From assembly GCA_017527205.1 (NCBI GenBank), contig JAFXQK010000008.1, forward strand, positions 1 to 64,000: DNA of 64,000 bases, read 5' to 3'. Position 1 is the stretch's first letter; every line of letters starts with the position of its first letter. Both the position numbers and the translations under genes were made by a program. Below are positions 36,189 through 44,535 of this stretch, one piece after another. Source of the DNA: Lachnospiraceae bacterium. GTDB lineage: Bacteria; Bacillota; Clostridia; Lachnospirales; Lachnospiraceae. The notes beneath the pieces are model-generated. The model was not told the DNA's origin. It worked only from the letters and a program-made list of their open reading frames with translations, and made no database searches.

Positions 36189-37106
36189 ATGAAGGTAAAG
36201 GTGTTAGGAATACAGCCAGGAACGGTTACAAAGGGAATGACGAATCAAGAGTACGTGGATCGTCAGGTTTCCTTCATGGAGGAACTGGTGGAAAAGGAAA
36301 AACCATATCTAGTGGCATTTCCAGAGATGATGACGGGAATTTACTTTGGAATGGTCAGGGAGAAGAAGTGGTTTCAGTATGCGGAAGATTTTTTTACGGG
36401 ACCGACTACGACCAGAATGCTCGAGGAAGCAAAGAAATTGAATATTCATATTGCATATTCGTTGTTTGAAAAGGCACAGGAGGAAGGTAAGGAAGTATAT
36501 TACAACACCATGGGCCTGGTTTCGCCAGTCAGAGGAGTGATTGGAAAGTATCGTAAGATCCATATACCGGGCGGAGACTTAAGATACAATCCTGTTTATG
36601 AGAAATACTATTTCAATTCTGGAAGGGAATTACCAGTTTTTGAATTAGACAACGGCGTGAAAATAGCAATGGTCATTTGCTATGACAGATCCTTCCCTGA
36701 GGTTTGGCGGGCTTATTATCTGCAAGGTGCACAGATTATCGTGACGGCTACATGTACGATGGGACTTCGTTCTGATATGTTTATTACGGAGCTCCAGACA
36801 AGAGCGTTGGAATCGCATTCCTTCGTGATTGCACTAAACAGGGCTGGAGATGAGCAGGTCGATAACGAACCTGAACCACGACATCATTTCGGAAAATCAT
36901 TTATTGCAAATCCGTTGGGGAACATAGTGACAGCGCCTTTATCGGATGAGCAGTGGACCTGTGTTGCAGCAGACCTGGATTTGGACGAAGTGGCTTATGC
37001 GCGGGGAAGACTAAATTGGCAGAGAGACAGACATCCGGAGATTTACGGGATGATCTCCGACGAAAACTTTGCTCCCAAAGGGTTGATTTTTGAAAAAGGG
37101 TTTTAA
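36189..37106 (+). CDS. Carbon-nitrogen hydrolase (nitrilase superfamily), carbamoylase-like (305 aa)
   Basis: Nitrilase triad: E in VAFPEMMTG, K in YRKIHIPGGD, C in MVICYDRSFPEVWR. Similar in plan to N-carbamoyl-amino-acid and beta-ureidopropionase-type amidohydrolases. ATG 36189 follows AAGGAGGAA; an in-frame opening back to 36075 overlaps the previous gene and is not used. Proposed to remove the carbamoyl group after ring opening. Confidence 0.87.
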   Translation: MKVKVLGIQPGTVTKGMTNQEYVDRQVSFMEELVEKEKPYLVAFPEMMTGIYFGMVREKKWFQYAEDFFTGPTTTRMLEEAKKLNIHIAYSLFEKAQEEGKEVYYNTMGLVSPVRGVIGKYRKIHIPGGDLRYNPVYEKYYFNSGRELPVFELDNGVKIAMVICYDRSFPEVWRAYYLQGAQIIVTATCTMGLRSDMFITELQTRALESHSFVIALNRAGDEQVDNEPEPRHHFGKSFIANPLGNIVTAPLSDEQWTCVAADLDLDEVAYARGRLNWQRDRHPEIYGMISDENFAPKGLIFEKGF

Positions 37107-37136
37107 GATACATAACATGTTGAAGGGGTGATTTGT

Positions 37137-38555
37137 TTGGAAATAAAGAAGGCAAGGGAGTATCTGAAATATGGCGTTAATATTTTAATTGCAGCGCTCA
37201 TCGCGGGAGCAATACTGATCTTGCCAGTTGATTTTGGGCTCACGAGGGAAGCGGTGGAGTATTTAGCAGTTTTGGCTGCCATGGTTTTCATGTTGATCAG
37301 CGGAGTTTTTGACGAGCATGTGGTGATACTGGCGACCCTGGCAATATGTGTCGTTTTGGGTGTGGCGCCTTTTTCAACTATTTTTTCGGCATATTCAGGC
37401 ACGACAATGTGGATGGTATTAACGATTCTGCCCATTACCGTTGTGATTCAAAAAAGCGGTTTGATGAATCGCATTGCACTTTGGCTGCTAAAATTATTTC
37501 CTAGCTCCTATAAATGGCAGTTGTTTTCTTTATCGCTGTCATCCATGCTGATCAGTCCGCTAATCCCAAGTACAACGGCGAAATCCAGCCTGCTGGCATC
37601 TTTGACGGCCTCTGTTGCCGAAAAGATGAAACTGAAAAATCAAAGCAAACCCCTGACGGGAATTTTCTTATCCGTTTTTATCAATGGACCAAGCATGGGG
37701 CACATTTTTTTAAGTGGCTCCGTACAGGCACTTTTGGTTGTTGGCATGATGCCGGAAGAGATGGCGTCCAGATTTTCCTGGATGGGATGGTTGGCAGCGG
37801 CATCTGTGTGGGCGTTGATCGCTTTTTTGCTTATCTATGTGACGTTGCTTCTTTTGTATCGTCCCGAAGAGCCGGTGAGTCTGACAAAAGCGGAGATTGA
37901 TCAAATGATCGGTGACATGGGAAGCATGTCAGGAACGGAAAAACTTACGGCAGTGCTTATGATTTTAACGCTTGCAGGTTGGATCACAAAGAGTTGGACG
38001 GGTATCCCGGAGTGTATTTTTGCCATTGCCACCTATGCCGTTTTGTATACCGTTGGTGCAATCACGAAAAAGGAATTTCGAAGTGATGTTCCATGGGACG
38101 TTTGGGTTTACGTCGGCGGAATTGTGTGTGTTGCGAATCTGTTTACAACCTTAAAAATTGACACTTGGCTGGCTGACGCCATGGCACCCATGGTTAAGAT
38201 TATAACCTGTAATCCCATTATTTATATTGTTGCTTTAGTTTTGATTGTTTATGTTTGTAGGGTATTTATTGTTTCTTCCATCGCCACGGTTACGATTTTT
38301 TACGTGGTATTTGCAATGACGGCATATCAGCTCTTGGGAATCAATCCATTCATCACTGGATTTTTGATCATTGGTGCTTCAAAATCATGGCCGACGGAAT
38401 ACACCAATACCAATTACGTTACGGCGGAGGCAATTATTGGAAAGGATGCCGTACGGTTTAAGGATGCACAGGCGATGTCGCATTTATATATCGCCATAAC
38501 GATTATTGCTGCAATCATGAGCATTCCTTTTTGGAAGCTCACGGGACTTATGTAA
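37137..38555 (+). CDS. DASS/SLC13-type anion permease (472 aa, TTG start)
   Basis: Eleven or so hydrophobic helices with PLIPSTTAKSSLLASLT in the first half and a matching hairpin region (GFLIIGASKSWPTEYTNTNY) in the second, as in divalent anion:Na+ symporters or exchangers. TTG 37137 has AAGGGG 8 nt upstream; GTG 37128 overlaps that site. Likely moves a dicarboxylate substrate or end product of the pathway. Confidence 0.8.
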   Translation: MEIKKAREYLKYGVNILIAALIAGAILILPVDFGLTREAVEYLAVLAAMVFMLISGVFDEHVVILATLAICVVLGVAPFSTIFSAYSGTTMWMVLTILPITVVIQKSGLMNRIALWLLKLFPSSYKWQLFSLSLSSMLISPLIPSTTAKSSLLASLTASVAEKMKLKNQSKPLTGIFLSVFINGPSMGHIFLSGSVQALLVVGMMPEEMASRFSWMGWLAAASVWALIAFLLIYVTLLLLYRPEEPVSLTKAEIDQMIGDMGSMSGTEKLTAVLMILTLAGWITKSWTGIPECIFAIATYAVLYTVGAITKKEFRSDVPWDVWVYVGGIVCVANLFTTLKIDTWLADAMAPMVKIITCNPIIYIVALVLIVYVCRVFIVSSIATVTIFYVVFAMTAYQLLGINPFITGFLIIGASKSWPTEYTNTNYVTAEAIIGKDAVRFKDAQAMSHLYIAITIIAAIMSIPFWKLTGLM

Positions 38556-38570
38556 AAGGAGGATACGGGC

Positions 38571-39206
38571 ATGGGCAACTACATTATTACTATTGCGAGA
38601 GGACTCGGAAGCGGTGGAAGTCACGTGGGCAAAAAGTTGTCAGAAACATTGGGGATTCCCTGTTATGACATGGAGATATTGGAGATGGCTTCAGAGCTGA
38701 GTGGCATTAACGAATCCTATTTCTTTGATGCGAATGAAAAGATCAATAAAGGACAGATAAGGATCCGAAATTCCAAGGGTGTATATACGGGAAGGCTGTA
38801 TTCCGTAGAAGAAGAGAAATACCTGTCCAATGAAAACATGTTTAATTATCAAGCGGAGGTAATCAAGACTTTAGCCTTGGAAGGAAAGGTTTCATGTATT
38901 ATCATCGGAAAGGCGGCCAATAAGATTATTGGGAGCTTAAAGAATGTGGTAACCGTAAACATTCAGGCTCCCATGGACATCTGTATTGGAAACGTCACAA
39001 AGCGTTTGCAGATTAACACGGTTCAGGCTATGGAAATGATCAAAGAGACAAATACATATCGCCGTAACTATTATAAATACTACACGGGAGGGAGCTGGGA
39101 TGATCCGACGGAGTATGATCTGACCATCAATACCGGTGCAGTGGGGGAAGAGTATGCTTCACAAATGATTGTAGATTATTTAAAATTCAAAAATATCATA
39201 GAGTAG
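38571..39206 (+). CDS. Cytidylate kinase-like family protein (211 aa)
   Basis: A P-loop variant near the N-terminus, ARGLGSGGSHVGKKLSETLG, and CYDMEILEMASELSGI follow the PF13189 pattern; later CIIIGKAANKII. Members are common in Clostridia, often beside transporters, with unknown phosphoryl acceptor. Last gene of the island; its stop codon lies in the right copy of the flanking repeat. Confidence 0.8.
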   Translation: MGNYIITIARGLGSGGSHVGKKLSETLGIPCYDMEILEMASELSGINESYFFDANEKINKGQIRIRNSKGVYTGRLYSVEEEKYLSNENMFNYQAEVIKTLALEGKVSCIIIGKAANKIIGSLKNVVTVNIQAPMDICIGNVTKRLQINTVQAMEMIKETNTYRRNYYKYYTGGSWDDPTEYDLTINTGAVGEEYASQMIVDYLKFKNIIE

Positions 39207-39279
39207 ACAAGTCAAATAAATAATGATATATTGTCCTTAAGGGCAAAGGAGTCTAAATAGACTGCTTTGCCTTTTTTTT
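39197..39279 (+). repeat. 80-bp intergenic repeat with terminator, right copy
   Basis: Matches 25420-25500 over its whole length, from ATAGAGTAGACAAGTCA to the terminator GGCAAAG...CTTTGCC followed by eight T. The first codons belong to the kinase-like gene. The two copies are in the same orientation and enclose the catabolic island (13.8 kb). Confidence 0.82.
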
Positions 39280-39295
39280 ATGGAGGTAACCCCTA

Positions 39296-40285
39296 ATGAT
39301 CACGGTAAACGATTATCTTTACTCAGGAGACACGGTGCTAAAGATTTTGCAAAGATACTATTCGGACTTAAAAGAAGATGCCAGACAGACGAAAAACGGG
39401 GTGGATTTGATTCATTGTAATTTCCTGCTTCAGCAGATGGAATTATTGGAACATAATGACTTCCTGACGTCACAGTCTCAGCGCATCCGGGAGTTTTACA
39501 AATACATGACGGGCGAGTATCCTTATTTGGCATTCACTTTTAAGGGAAGGATCAAGTCGCTGATTCGCTCTGAGCAGAAGTTTAACGGTAACGTCGTGGA
39601 GCATGCCTACGATTATTATCAAAAACACGGAACCTGCCCAAGCGTTGCACTGTTAAAAAGTCAGATGGGTTACGTGCGTGATCTGATCGCATATCGCATT
39701 GTCATTTCCATGCCGGCTTGTCACTTAAGGCAGGGGGAAGACAGGGAAGAAACGGAATTAAAATATCTCTATGAGATTGCAAACATACTCCCAGGGTTTT
39801 TGGAGGAAGAAGGATTTAGTGCTGAAACGTCTGGCATGGATGGAACCCTGGTCTCTGACAGGATCGAGGAATCCGTCAGACCCTATTACAGGGACTATGT
39901 GGAGCACCCGAGTACGTTCGGTTATCGTTCCCTTCACATTACGTTCTATGACAATCAGTCGAGGTCTTATTTTGAGGTGCAGCTTCGGACAAAGCAGATG
40001 GATGATTACGCGGAAATCGGACCGGCGCATCATTTAGGCTATGAAAAGAGGCAGGAGAAAGAAAGGACTCGCCGGGATTTAATACCCGTTGGGGAATGCA
40101 CGTATTTTGACGAAGCGTACGAGAGGGGAATCCTGCTGCAGGGGCTGGATTTATCCAAGGTTGACGTCAATATGTTCGGTGCCGTTAATAATCAGCTGAT
40201 TAACGATGGCTGCGGATTGTATAGGGGAAGATTGATCTTACCGTATGAACACCTGTCGAGATTCCAAAATGATCTGATAGACTAG
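39296..40285 (+). CDS. RelA/SpoT-type (p)ppGpp synthetase-domain protein (329 aa)
   Basis: Synthetase motifs only: FKGRIKSLIRS, VRDLIAYRIV, GYRSLHITF and FEVQLRTKQMDDYAE. No HD hydrolase, TGS or ACT domain, so it is a small-alarmone-synthetase-like enzyme making guanosine polyphosphates. An N-terminal helical extension of about 100 residues and a C-terminal tail of about 70 may regulate it. The upstream repeat ends in a terminator 16 nt before its start, and a TATGGAGG site lies between. Confidence 0.85.
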   Translation: MITVNDYLYSGDTVLKILQRYYSDLKEDARQTKNGVDLIHCNFLLQQMELLEHNDFLTSQSQRIREFYKYMTGEYPYLAFTFKGRIKSLIRSEQKFNGNVVEHAYDYYQKHGTCPSVALLKSQMGYVRDLIAYRIVISMPACHLRQGEDREETELKYLYEIANILPGFLEEEGFSAETSGMDGTLVSDRIEESVRPYYRDYVEHPSTFGYRSLHITFYDNQSRSYFEVQLRTKQMDDYAEIGPAHHLGYEKRQEKERTRRDLIPVGECTYFDEAYERGILLQGLDLSKVDVNMFGAVNNQLINDGCGLYRGRLILPYEHLSRFQNDLID

Positions 40286-40340
40286 AGTTAATTAGTTTGG
40301 GTTGCTTTTGCTCATTTTGTGTGTCGTGTACCGTTCATGT

Positions 40341-40401
40341 TTGACATGGGGGATGAAAACGTGATAATATCAAAGCTACCTACTGATTTGGTAGGCAGCT
40401 G
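40341..40401 (+). promoter_or_regulatory. Promoter and 5'-UTR hairpin before the HD gene
   Basis: TTGACA (40341-40346) and GATAAT (40363-40368). In the leader, GCTACCTAC and GTAGGCAGC (about 40375-40401) form an imperfect stem-loop. No T-run. Confidence 0.5.
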
Positions 40402-40449
40402 GATTTCATGAGTGAAGAGGAAATGCCAGGAAGTAAAAGGAGATAGGAT

Positions 40450-41043
40450 ATGATTACAAGAGAGGACGCATTCGCGTTATTAAGGCAATATAACAAAGAT
40501 GCCTTTCATTTACAGCATGCACTGACGGTGGAAGCCGTGATGAAATGGTATGCGAAGGAACTGGGATATGGATATCAGGAAGAATATTGGGGCATTGTTG
40601 GTCTGCTTCATGACATTGATTTTGAACTCTATCCGGAGGAGCATTGCCTGAAGGCACCCGAGCTCCTTAAAAATGGAGGAGTTAGTGATGACGTGATTCA
40701 TGCCGTTTGCTCCCATGGATATGGGATTACGGTTGGCTGCGGCGTGATGATTGACGTGGAACCAATCCATGAGATGGAGAAGGTTTTGTTCGCGGCAGAT
40801 GAGCTTACGGGACTTATCGGGGCAGCAGCGCTCATGAGACCATCTAAGAGCACGAAGGACATGGAACTGAAATCCCTCAAGAAGAAATATAAGAGCAAAG
40901 GCTTTGCAGCAGGGTGCTCCAGAGAGGTGATTGAGCGCGGTGCCGAGCAGCTTGGCTGGGAGCTGGATAAGCTCCTGGAGATGACGCTTCAGGCCATGGC
41001 AGCAACGGAGGATGACGTCGAAAATGAAAGAAATCACATATGA
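40450..41043 (+). CDS. HD-domain phosphohydrolase-like protein (197 aa)
   Basis: H in AFHLQHALTVEAVM, then GIVGLLHDIDFELYPEEH and VIHAVCSHGY give the H...HD...H...D metal-site order of HDIG-type hydrolases. Substrate unknown; similar proteins act on nucleotides. Its last 20 nt overlap the rhodanese-TtcA gene, implying coupled translation. Confidence 0.83.
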   Translation: MITREDAFALLRQYNKDAFHLQHALTVEAVMKWYAKELGYGYQEEYWGIVGLLHDIDFELYPEEHCLKAPELLKNGGVSDDVIHAVCSHGYGITVGCGVMIDVEPIHEMEKVLFAADELTGLIGAAALMRPSKSTKDMELKSLKKKYKSKGFAAGCSREVIERGAEQLGWELDKLLEMTLQAMAATEDDVENERNHI

Positions 41044-42172
41044 AGAGCTTAGTACATTACCTAAGGACGCTTACAAGTTGATAGACATTAGGGACGAGGG
41101 ACTGGTGGCTTACGGGATGATTCCCGGAGCCACCAATATCTATGTGGAGGATTTGGAAGGCAGCAAAGAGCTTTCAGAGATCCCAAGGGAGAAAAAGCTG
41201 ATCTTTTACTGTGAGATCGGACGCATGTCCCGGGAGCTGGACGACACCTTGGAATGTCTTGAGGAATGGGACTGTTACAGTCTTGCGGAAGGCTATGTGG
41301 GTTATGTCAGGTCTGGCATGAAAAACGAAGCTGACAGAGAAGAAAAGAGGGAGAAAGCAGAAGAGAGCATCCGAAAGAAATTTCATAAGCAGCTTTTTTC
41401 GCCCTTTGCCAAGGCCTGCAAGATGTACCGGCTGATTGAAGAGGGAGATCATATCGCCGTATGCATTTCCGGTGGAAAGGATTCCATGCTCATGGCAAAG
41501 CTCTTCCAGGAAATTCAGCGGCACAGGCAGGTTCAGTTTGAGCTTACTTTTCTTGTGATGGATCCCGGTTACAACAAGGAGAACAGGGCGCTCATCGAAA
41601 GCAATGCGGCGGCGCTCGGGATTCCGATCACTATTTTTGAGAGCACGATCTTTGATGCGGTGGACACCATAGAAAAGAGCCCTTGTTATCTCTGTGCAAG
41701 AATGAGACGCGGTTATCTATACAGTAAGGCAAGGGAGCTTGGCTGCAATAAGATCGCGCTGGGGCATCATTATGATGACGTGATCGAGACGATCCTGATG
41801 GGCATGCTTCACGGTGCGCAGATCCAGACGATGATGCCAAAGCTCCATAGCACAAATTTTGAGGGGATGCAGCTGATCCGCCCCCTTTATCTTGTCAGGG
41901 AGAGCGACATCTGTGCCTGGAGAGATTATAATGACCTTCACTTCCTGCAGTGTGCCTGTCATTTTACGGATACCTGCACGACTTGTCATGAGGACGGAAC
42001 CACCTCGTCAAAGCGCCTCGAAACAAAGAAATTGATCGCGGAGCTGAAAAAGACCAATCCGTTTGTAGAGTCAAATATTTTCAGAAGCATGGAAAACGTG
42101 AATCTGGATACCGTCATTGAATATAAGAAGGATGGCGTGAGACATCATTTTTTGGATGCGTATGATTTATGA
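41024..42172 (+). CDS. Rhodanese-TtcA-like fusion, sulfur transfer to tRNA (382 aa)
   Basis: Residues 1-105 are a rhodanese domain with active-site Cys in YCEIGRMSREL. Residues about 125-370 are a PP-loop ATPase of the TtcA/TtuA class: CISGGKDSMLMAK, CYLCARMRRGYLY, ALGHHYDDVIETILM and a Cys cluster CACHFTDTCTTCHEDG. TtcA thiolates tRNA cytidine 32 with a 4Fe-4S cluster; here the sulfur donor domain appears built in. ATG 41024 preferred over 41012, which abuts the ribosome binding site. Confidence 0.85.
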   Translation: MKEITYEELSTLPKDAYKLIDIRDEGLVAYGMIPGATNIYVEDLEGSKELSEIPREKKLIFYCEIGRMSRELDDTLECLEEWDCYSLAEGYVGYVRSGMKNEADREEKREKAEESIRKKFHKQLFSPFAKACKMYRLIEEGDHIAVCISGGKDSMLMAKLFQEIQRHRQVQFELTFLVMDPGYNKENRALIESNAAALGIPITIFESTIFDAVDTIEKSPCYLCARMRRGYLYSKARELGCNKIALGHHYDDVIETILMGMLHGAQIQTMMPKLHSTNFEGMQLIRPLYLVRESDICAWRDYNDLHFLQCACHFTDTCTTCHEDGTTSSKRLETKKLIAELKKTNPFVESNIFRSMENVNLDTVIEYKKDGVRHHFLDAYDL

Positions 42173-42195
42173 CCATGGTTCATAATAAGTCAACT

Positions 42196-42228
42196 AACCG
42201 CCCGTGACTAAGCCAGGGCGGTTTTGTT
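42196..42228 (+). terminator. Intrinsic terminator
   Basis: AACCGCCC (42196-42203) and GGGCGGTT (42216-42223), followed by TTGTTT. Confidence 0.85.
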
Positions 42229-42243
42229 TCCTTTTAAAAGTAC

Positions 42244-42295
42244 TTGACGCTAATTGAAAGTTGTGCTATGATCCGTAGTTAGGAAGGACTAACTA
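42244..42295 (+). promoter_or_regulatory. Promoter with DtxR-type operator (site 1, ZIP gene)
   Basis: TTGACG (42244-42249), 17 bp, TATGAT (42267-42272). TAGTTAG (42276-42282)-N6-CTAACTA (42289-42295) covers the transcription start, so bound regulator should block initiation. Confidence 0.82.
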
Positions 42296-42322
42296 AGTAA
42301 AAATAATACCATTGATGATACA

Positions 42323-42346
42323 AAATCTGCGTGTTGCAGTTTTTTT
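42323..42346 (+). terminator. Short leader terminator before the ZIP gene
   Basis: CTGC (42328-42331)-GTGTT-GCAG (42337-42340) with flanking A-run and six T. It would end the transcript from the promoter above after about 65 nt unless read through. Confidence 0.6.
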
Positions 42347-42357
42347 ATGGGGCGTAG

Positions 42358-42373
42358 GTTAGTTAATTCTAAC
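42358..42373 (+). promoter_or_regulatory. DtxR-type operator (site 2)
   Basis: GTTAG-TTAATT-CTAAC, the same half-sites and 6-bp spacing as site 1. It lies between the leader terminator and the ZIP ribosome binding site. Confidence 0.7.
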
Positions 42374-42398
42374 TTTGAAGGGCGGGAGGTGAAGGCGT

Positions 42399-43181
42399 AT
42401 GAGTACAAATATCTTGATTGGAATTATGATTCCTTTTGCGGGAACGGCATTAGGTGCCGCCTGTGTGTTCTTTATGAAAAAAGAGCTGGGAATCCGACTG
42501 CAGAGGATCCTTACGGGATTTGCGAGCGGAGTCATGGTTGCCGCGTCCATATGGAGTCTGATCGTACCGGCACTGGAGCAGGCAGAGCCCATGGGAAAGC
42601 TGAGCTTCCTCCCGGCAGCCATAGGTTTTTGGCTGGGCATTCTTTTTCTGTTATTTCTTGATTCGGTCATCCCACACCTTCACATGAATGCTGAGAAGGC
42701 GGAGGGACCAAGGGCGAAGCTGAAAAAGACAACCATGATGGTACTGGCCGTTACGCTTCATAATATTCCGGAAGGCATGGCCGTGGGAGTTGTATATGCG
42801 GGTTTTCTCGCGGGAAACACGATCATAACGGCGGGTGGCGCCCTTGCTCTGGCACTTGGAATTGCAATCCAAAATTTTCCCGAGGGAGCCATCATTTCCA
42901 TGCCGCTTTGCGCGGAGGGAAAGAGTAAAGGGAAGGCATTTTTGGATGGCGTATTGTCTGGGGCGGTAGAGCCGATCGGCGCCGCGCTGACCATTCTTGC
43001 AGCAGGACTCATTATTCCTGCAATGCCGTATCTTCTGAGCTTTGCGGCAGGTGCAATGATGTATGTCGTCGTAGAAGAATTGATCCCTGAGATGTCGTCA
43101 GGAGAGCACTCCAATATTGGAGTCGTCATGTTTGCCGTGGGATTTACGCTGATGATGGCACTTGACGTGGCATTGGGATAA
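42399..43181 (+). CDS. ZIP-family divalent metal transporter (260 aa)
   Basis: Eight predicted helices; helix IV HNIPEGMAVGV and helix V NFPEGAIIS carry the His/Glu metal site of the ZIP (ZupT-like) family. Imports Zn, Fe or Mn across the cytoplasmic membrane. Two DtxR-type operators upstream and a Fur-like gene directly downstream place it in metal homeostasis. Ribosome binding site GGGAGGTGA. Confidence 0.9.
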   Translation: MSTNILIGIMIPFAGTALGAACVFFMKKELGIRLQRILTGFASGVMVAASIWSLIVPALEQAEPMGKLSFLPAAIGFWLGILFLLFLDSVIPHLHMNAEKAEGPRAKLKKTTMMVLAVTLHNIPEGMAVGVVYAGFLAGNTIITAGGALALALGIAIQNFPEGAIISMPLCAEGKSKGKAFLDGVLSGAVEPIGAALTILAAGLIIPAMPYLLSFAAGAMMYVVVEELIPEMSSGEHSNIGVVMFAVGFTLMMALDVALG

Positions 43182-43258
43182 TTCATGGGCTATGTTAATG
43201 GCGGTGCTGGGATCGTAATGATCGTTATGTTTGTGATGGCGTTGGAACAGGAGGAGTT

Positions 43259-43741
43259 ATGGTAAGATCAGCGGGCAGGATGGAAGACATAAAGAATGAA
43301 AAAAGAAGCGTGGATGAGCAAAAACTAAGAGAGCGGGAAGCAGTCATTGAGCGCTTGAAGGAAAGGGGCTGTCGCATTACCAAGCAGCGCCTGATGCTGT
43401 TGGACGTAATTCTTGGTGAAGAGTGCTCCAGCTGTAAGGAGATATTCTATAAGGCTTCTAAGATTGATAAGGGAATTGGCACGGCCACGATCTATCGCAT
43501 GATCAACATGCTGGAAGAGATCGGGGCCATTAACAGAAAAAACATGTACAAGATTGCGTGCGGTCAGGCATGCGGAAAAGAGAACGCTTGTACCATAGAA
43601 TTTGAGGACGCTTCCGTTTTGGAGCTTTCCGCAGAGAAATGGCATCAGGTAATACGAGAGGGGCTCAAGGCAAATGGCGTTGCGGATGGAAAGATCATTC
43701 GCAGCGTGTCTGTTCTGCCCTGTTCCTGTGAAAAACGTTAA
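43259..43741 (+). CDS. Fur-family metalloregulator, atypical (160 aa)
   Basis: Winged-helix DNA-binding domain at about 30-100 (RITKQRLMLLDVILGE, GIGTATIYRMINMLEEIGAI). The His-rich motif HxHHH of Fur/PerR/Zur is absent; the region reads CGQACGKENAC, and the C-terminus has SVLPCSCEKR. Cysteines may form a structural zinc site or alternative sensor. Likely in one operon with the ZIP gene. Confidence 0.83.
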   Translation: MVRSAGRMEDIKNEKRSVDEQKLREREAVIERLKERGCRITKQRLMLLDVILGEECSSCKEIFYKASKIDKGIGTATIYRMINMLEEIGAINRKNMYKIACGQACGKENACTIEFEDASVLELSAEKWHQVIREGLKANGVADGKIIRSVSVLPCSCEKR

Positions 43742-43745
43742 CCTC

Positions 43746-43833
43746 CTATCATCCCCCTAAGTGCCGAAGTCGTCGGAGGGACCATATGCCCTCCGATGAT
43801 AGATGGCCTCTTGCGCACCTTGCGCAATTTTTT
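43746..43833 (+). terminator. Structured region ending in a strong terminator
   Basis: Outer stem CTATCAT (43746-43752)/ATGATAG (43796-43802) encloses CGGAGGG (43774-43780)/CCCTCCG (43789-43795). Then TTGCGCA-CCT-TGCGCAA (43811-43827) and six T form a perfect terminator for the Fur gene. The CGGAGGG hairpin recurs at three other loci in this window. Confidence 0.8.
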
Positions 43834-43834
43834 A

Positions 43835-43889
43835 TTGACAATCTATGAACAAGCACATATAATGTTCACAGAACATTAGAAATGACTAA
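43835..43889 (+). promoter_or_regulatory. Promoter with TetR-like palindrome and DtxR-type operator (site 3)
   Basis: TTGACA (43835-43840), 17 bp, TATAAT (43858-43863). ATGTTC-ACA-GAACAT (43862-43876) is a palindrome at the start site, probably for the TetR gene downstream. TTAG-AAATGA-CTAA (43876-43889) abuts it and matches the metal-regulator sites. Confidence 0.8.
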
Positions 43890-43929
43890 CCACATGGGAT
43901 GAATCAAAAAAGAAGAATGGGAGAACGCA

Positions 43930-44535
43930 ATGGGAAAAGCATTTTCTGAGGAGGAACGGGAGCAGGTGCAGGAAGCGCTTAGGCGTGTAGGCTTAAAGCT
44001 TCTGGCGGAGAACGGAATTCGGAATGTTTCCATTCGGAGGCTGACGCAGGAGGTCGGGATCGCGCAGGGCGGATTTTATACCTTTTATCAGGACAAGGAG
44101 GACTTTGTCATGGACCTCATGTCCCTGAGGGTGCGCGAGAAAACGCAGGCCATGCTTACGAAAAAGAAGGATACGCTGCTAGATCCGAGAGGTTTTCTCG
44201 TAGAATTGCTTTACCGCGAGGGAATGCATCTAAAAGAAAATAAGGCATTTCAAAATGGTGAGAGTGGAACGGTGGAATTCTGGGAGAGAGCTTCGAAACG
44301 AGGGGAAAACGGAATTCATGACACCTATCTTTCTTTTCTGGAGGAGCTTTTGGCCTACTGGAAAAAGAAGGGGCTGGTGATTGAGTGCGATCTAAATGGA
44401 CTGCTGAACGTGGGGCTGGCAGCAGGAATACTCTTTACCAACGCAAGCACGTTGGATGAAGCATATTTTCCGTCGATTTACAGGGCATTTTGTGAAGCAG
44501 AGGTTGACAGGTTTTTTAAGGTGGTGAAGGAGTGA
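43930..44535 (+). CDS. TetR/AcrR-family regulator (201 aa)
   Basis: HTH at about 10-58 (LKLLAENGIRNVSIRRLTQE, VGIAQGGFYTFYQDKEDF). First gene of a three-gene operon with MATE and Rph-like genes; overlaps the MATE start by 4 nt. Expected to bind the GTTC-N3-GAAC palindrome and respond to a transported drug. Confidence 0.9.
   Translation: MGKAFSEEEREQVQEALRRVGLKLLAENGIRNVSIRRLTQEVGIAQGGFYTFYQDKEDFVMDLMSLRVREKTQAMLTKKKDTLLDPRGFLVELLYREGMHLKENKAFQNGESGTVEFWERASKRGENGIHDTYLSFLEELLAYWKKKGLVIECDLNGLLNVGLAAGILFTNASTLDEAYFPSIYRAFCEAEVDRFFKVVKE

Noticed and set aside
43746..43833. Metal-sensing riboswitch before the TetR-MATE operon
   Set aside because: I see two nested stems and a terminator but none of the conserved cores of the Mn (yybP-ykoY) or NiCo riboswitches; position fits a terminator of the Fur gene.
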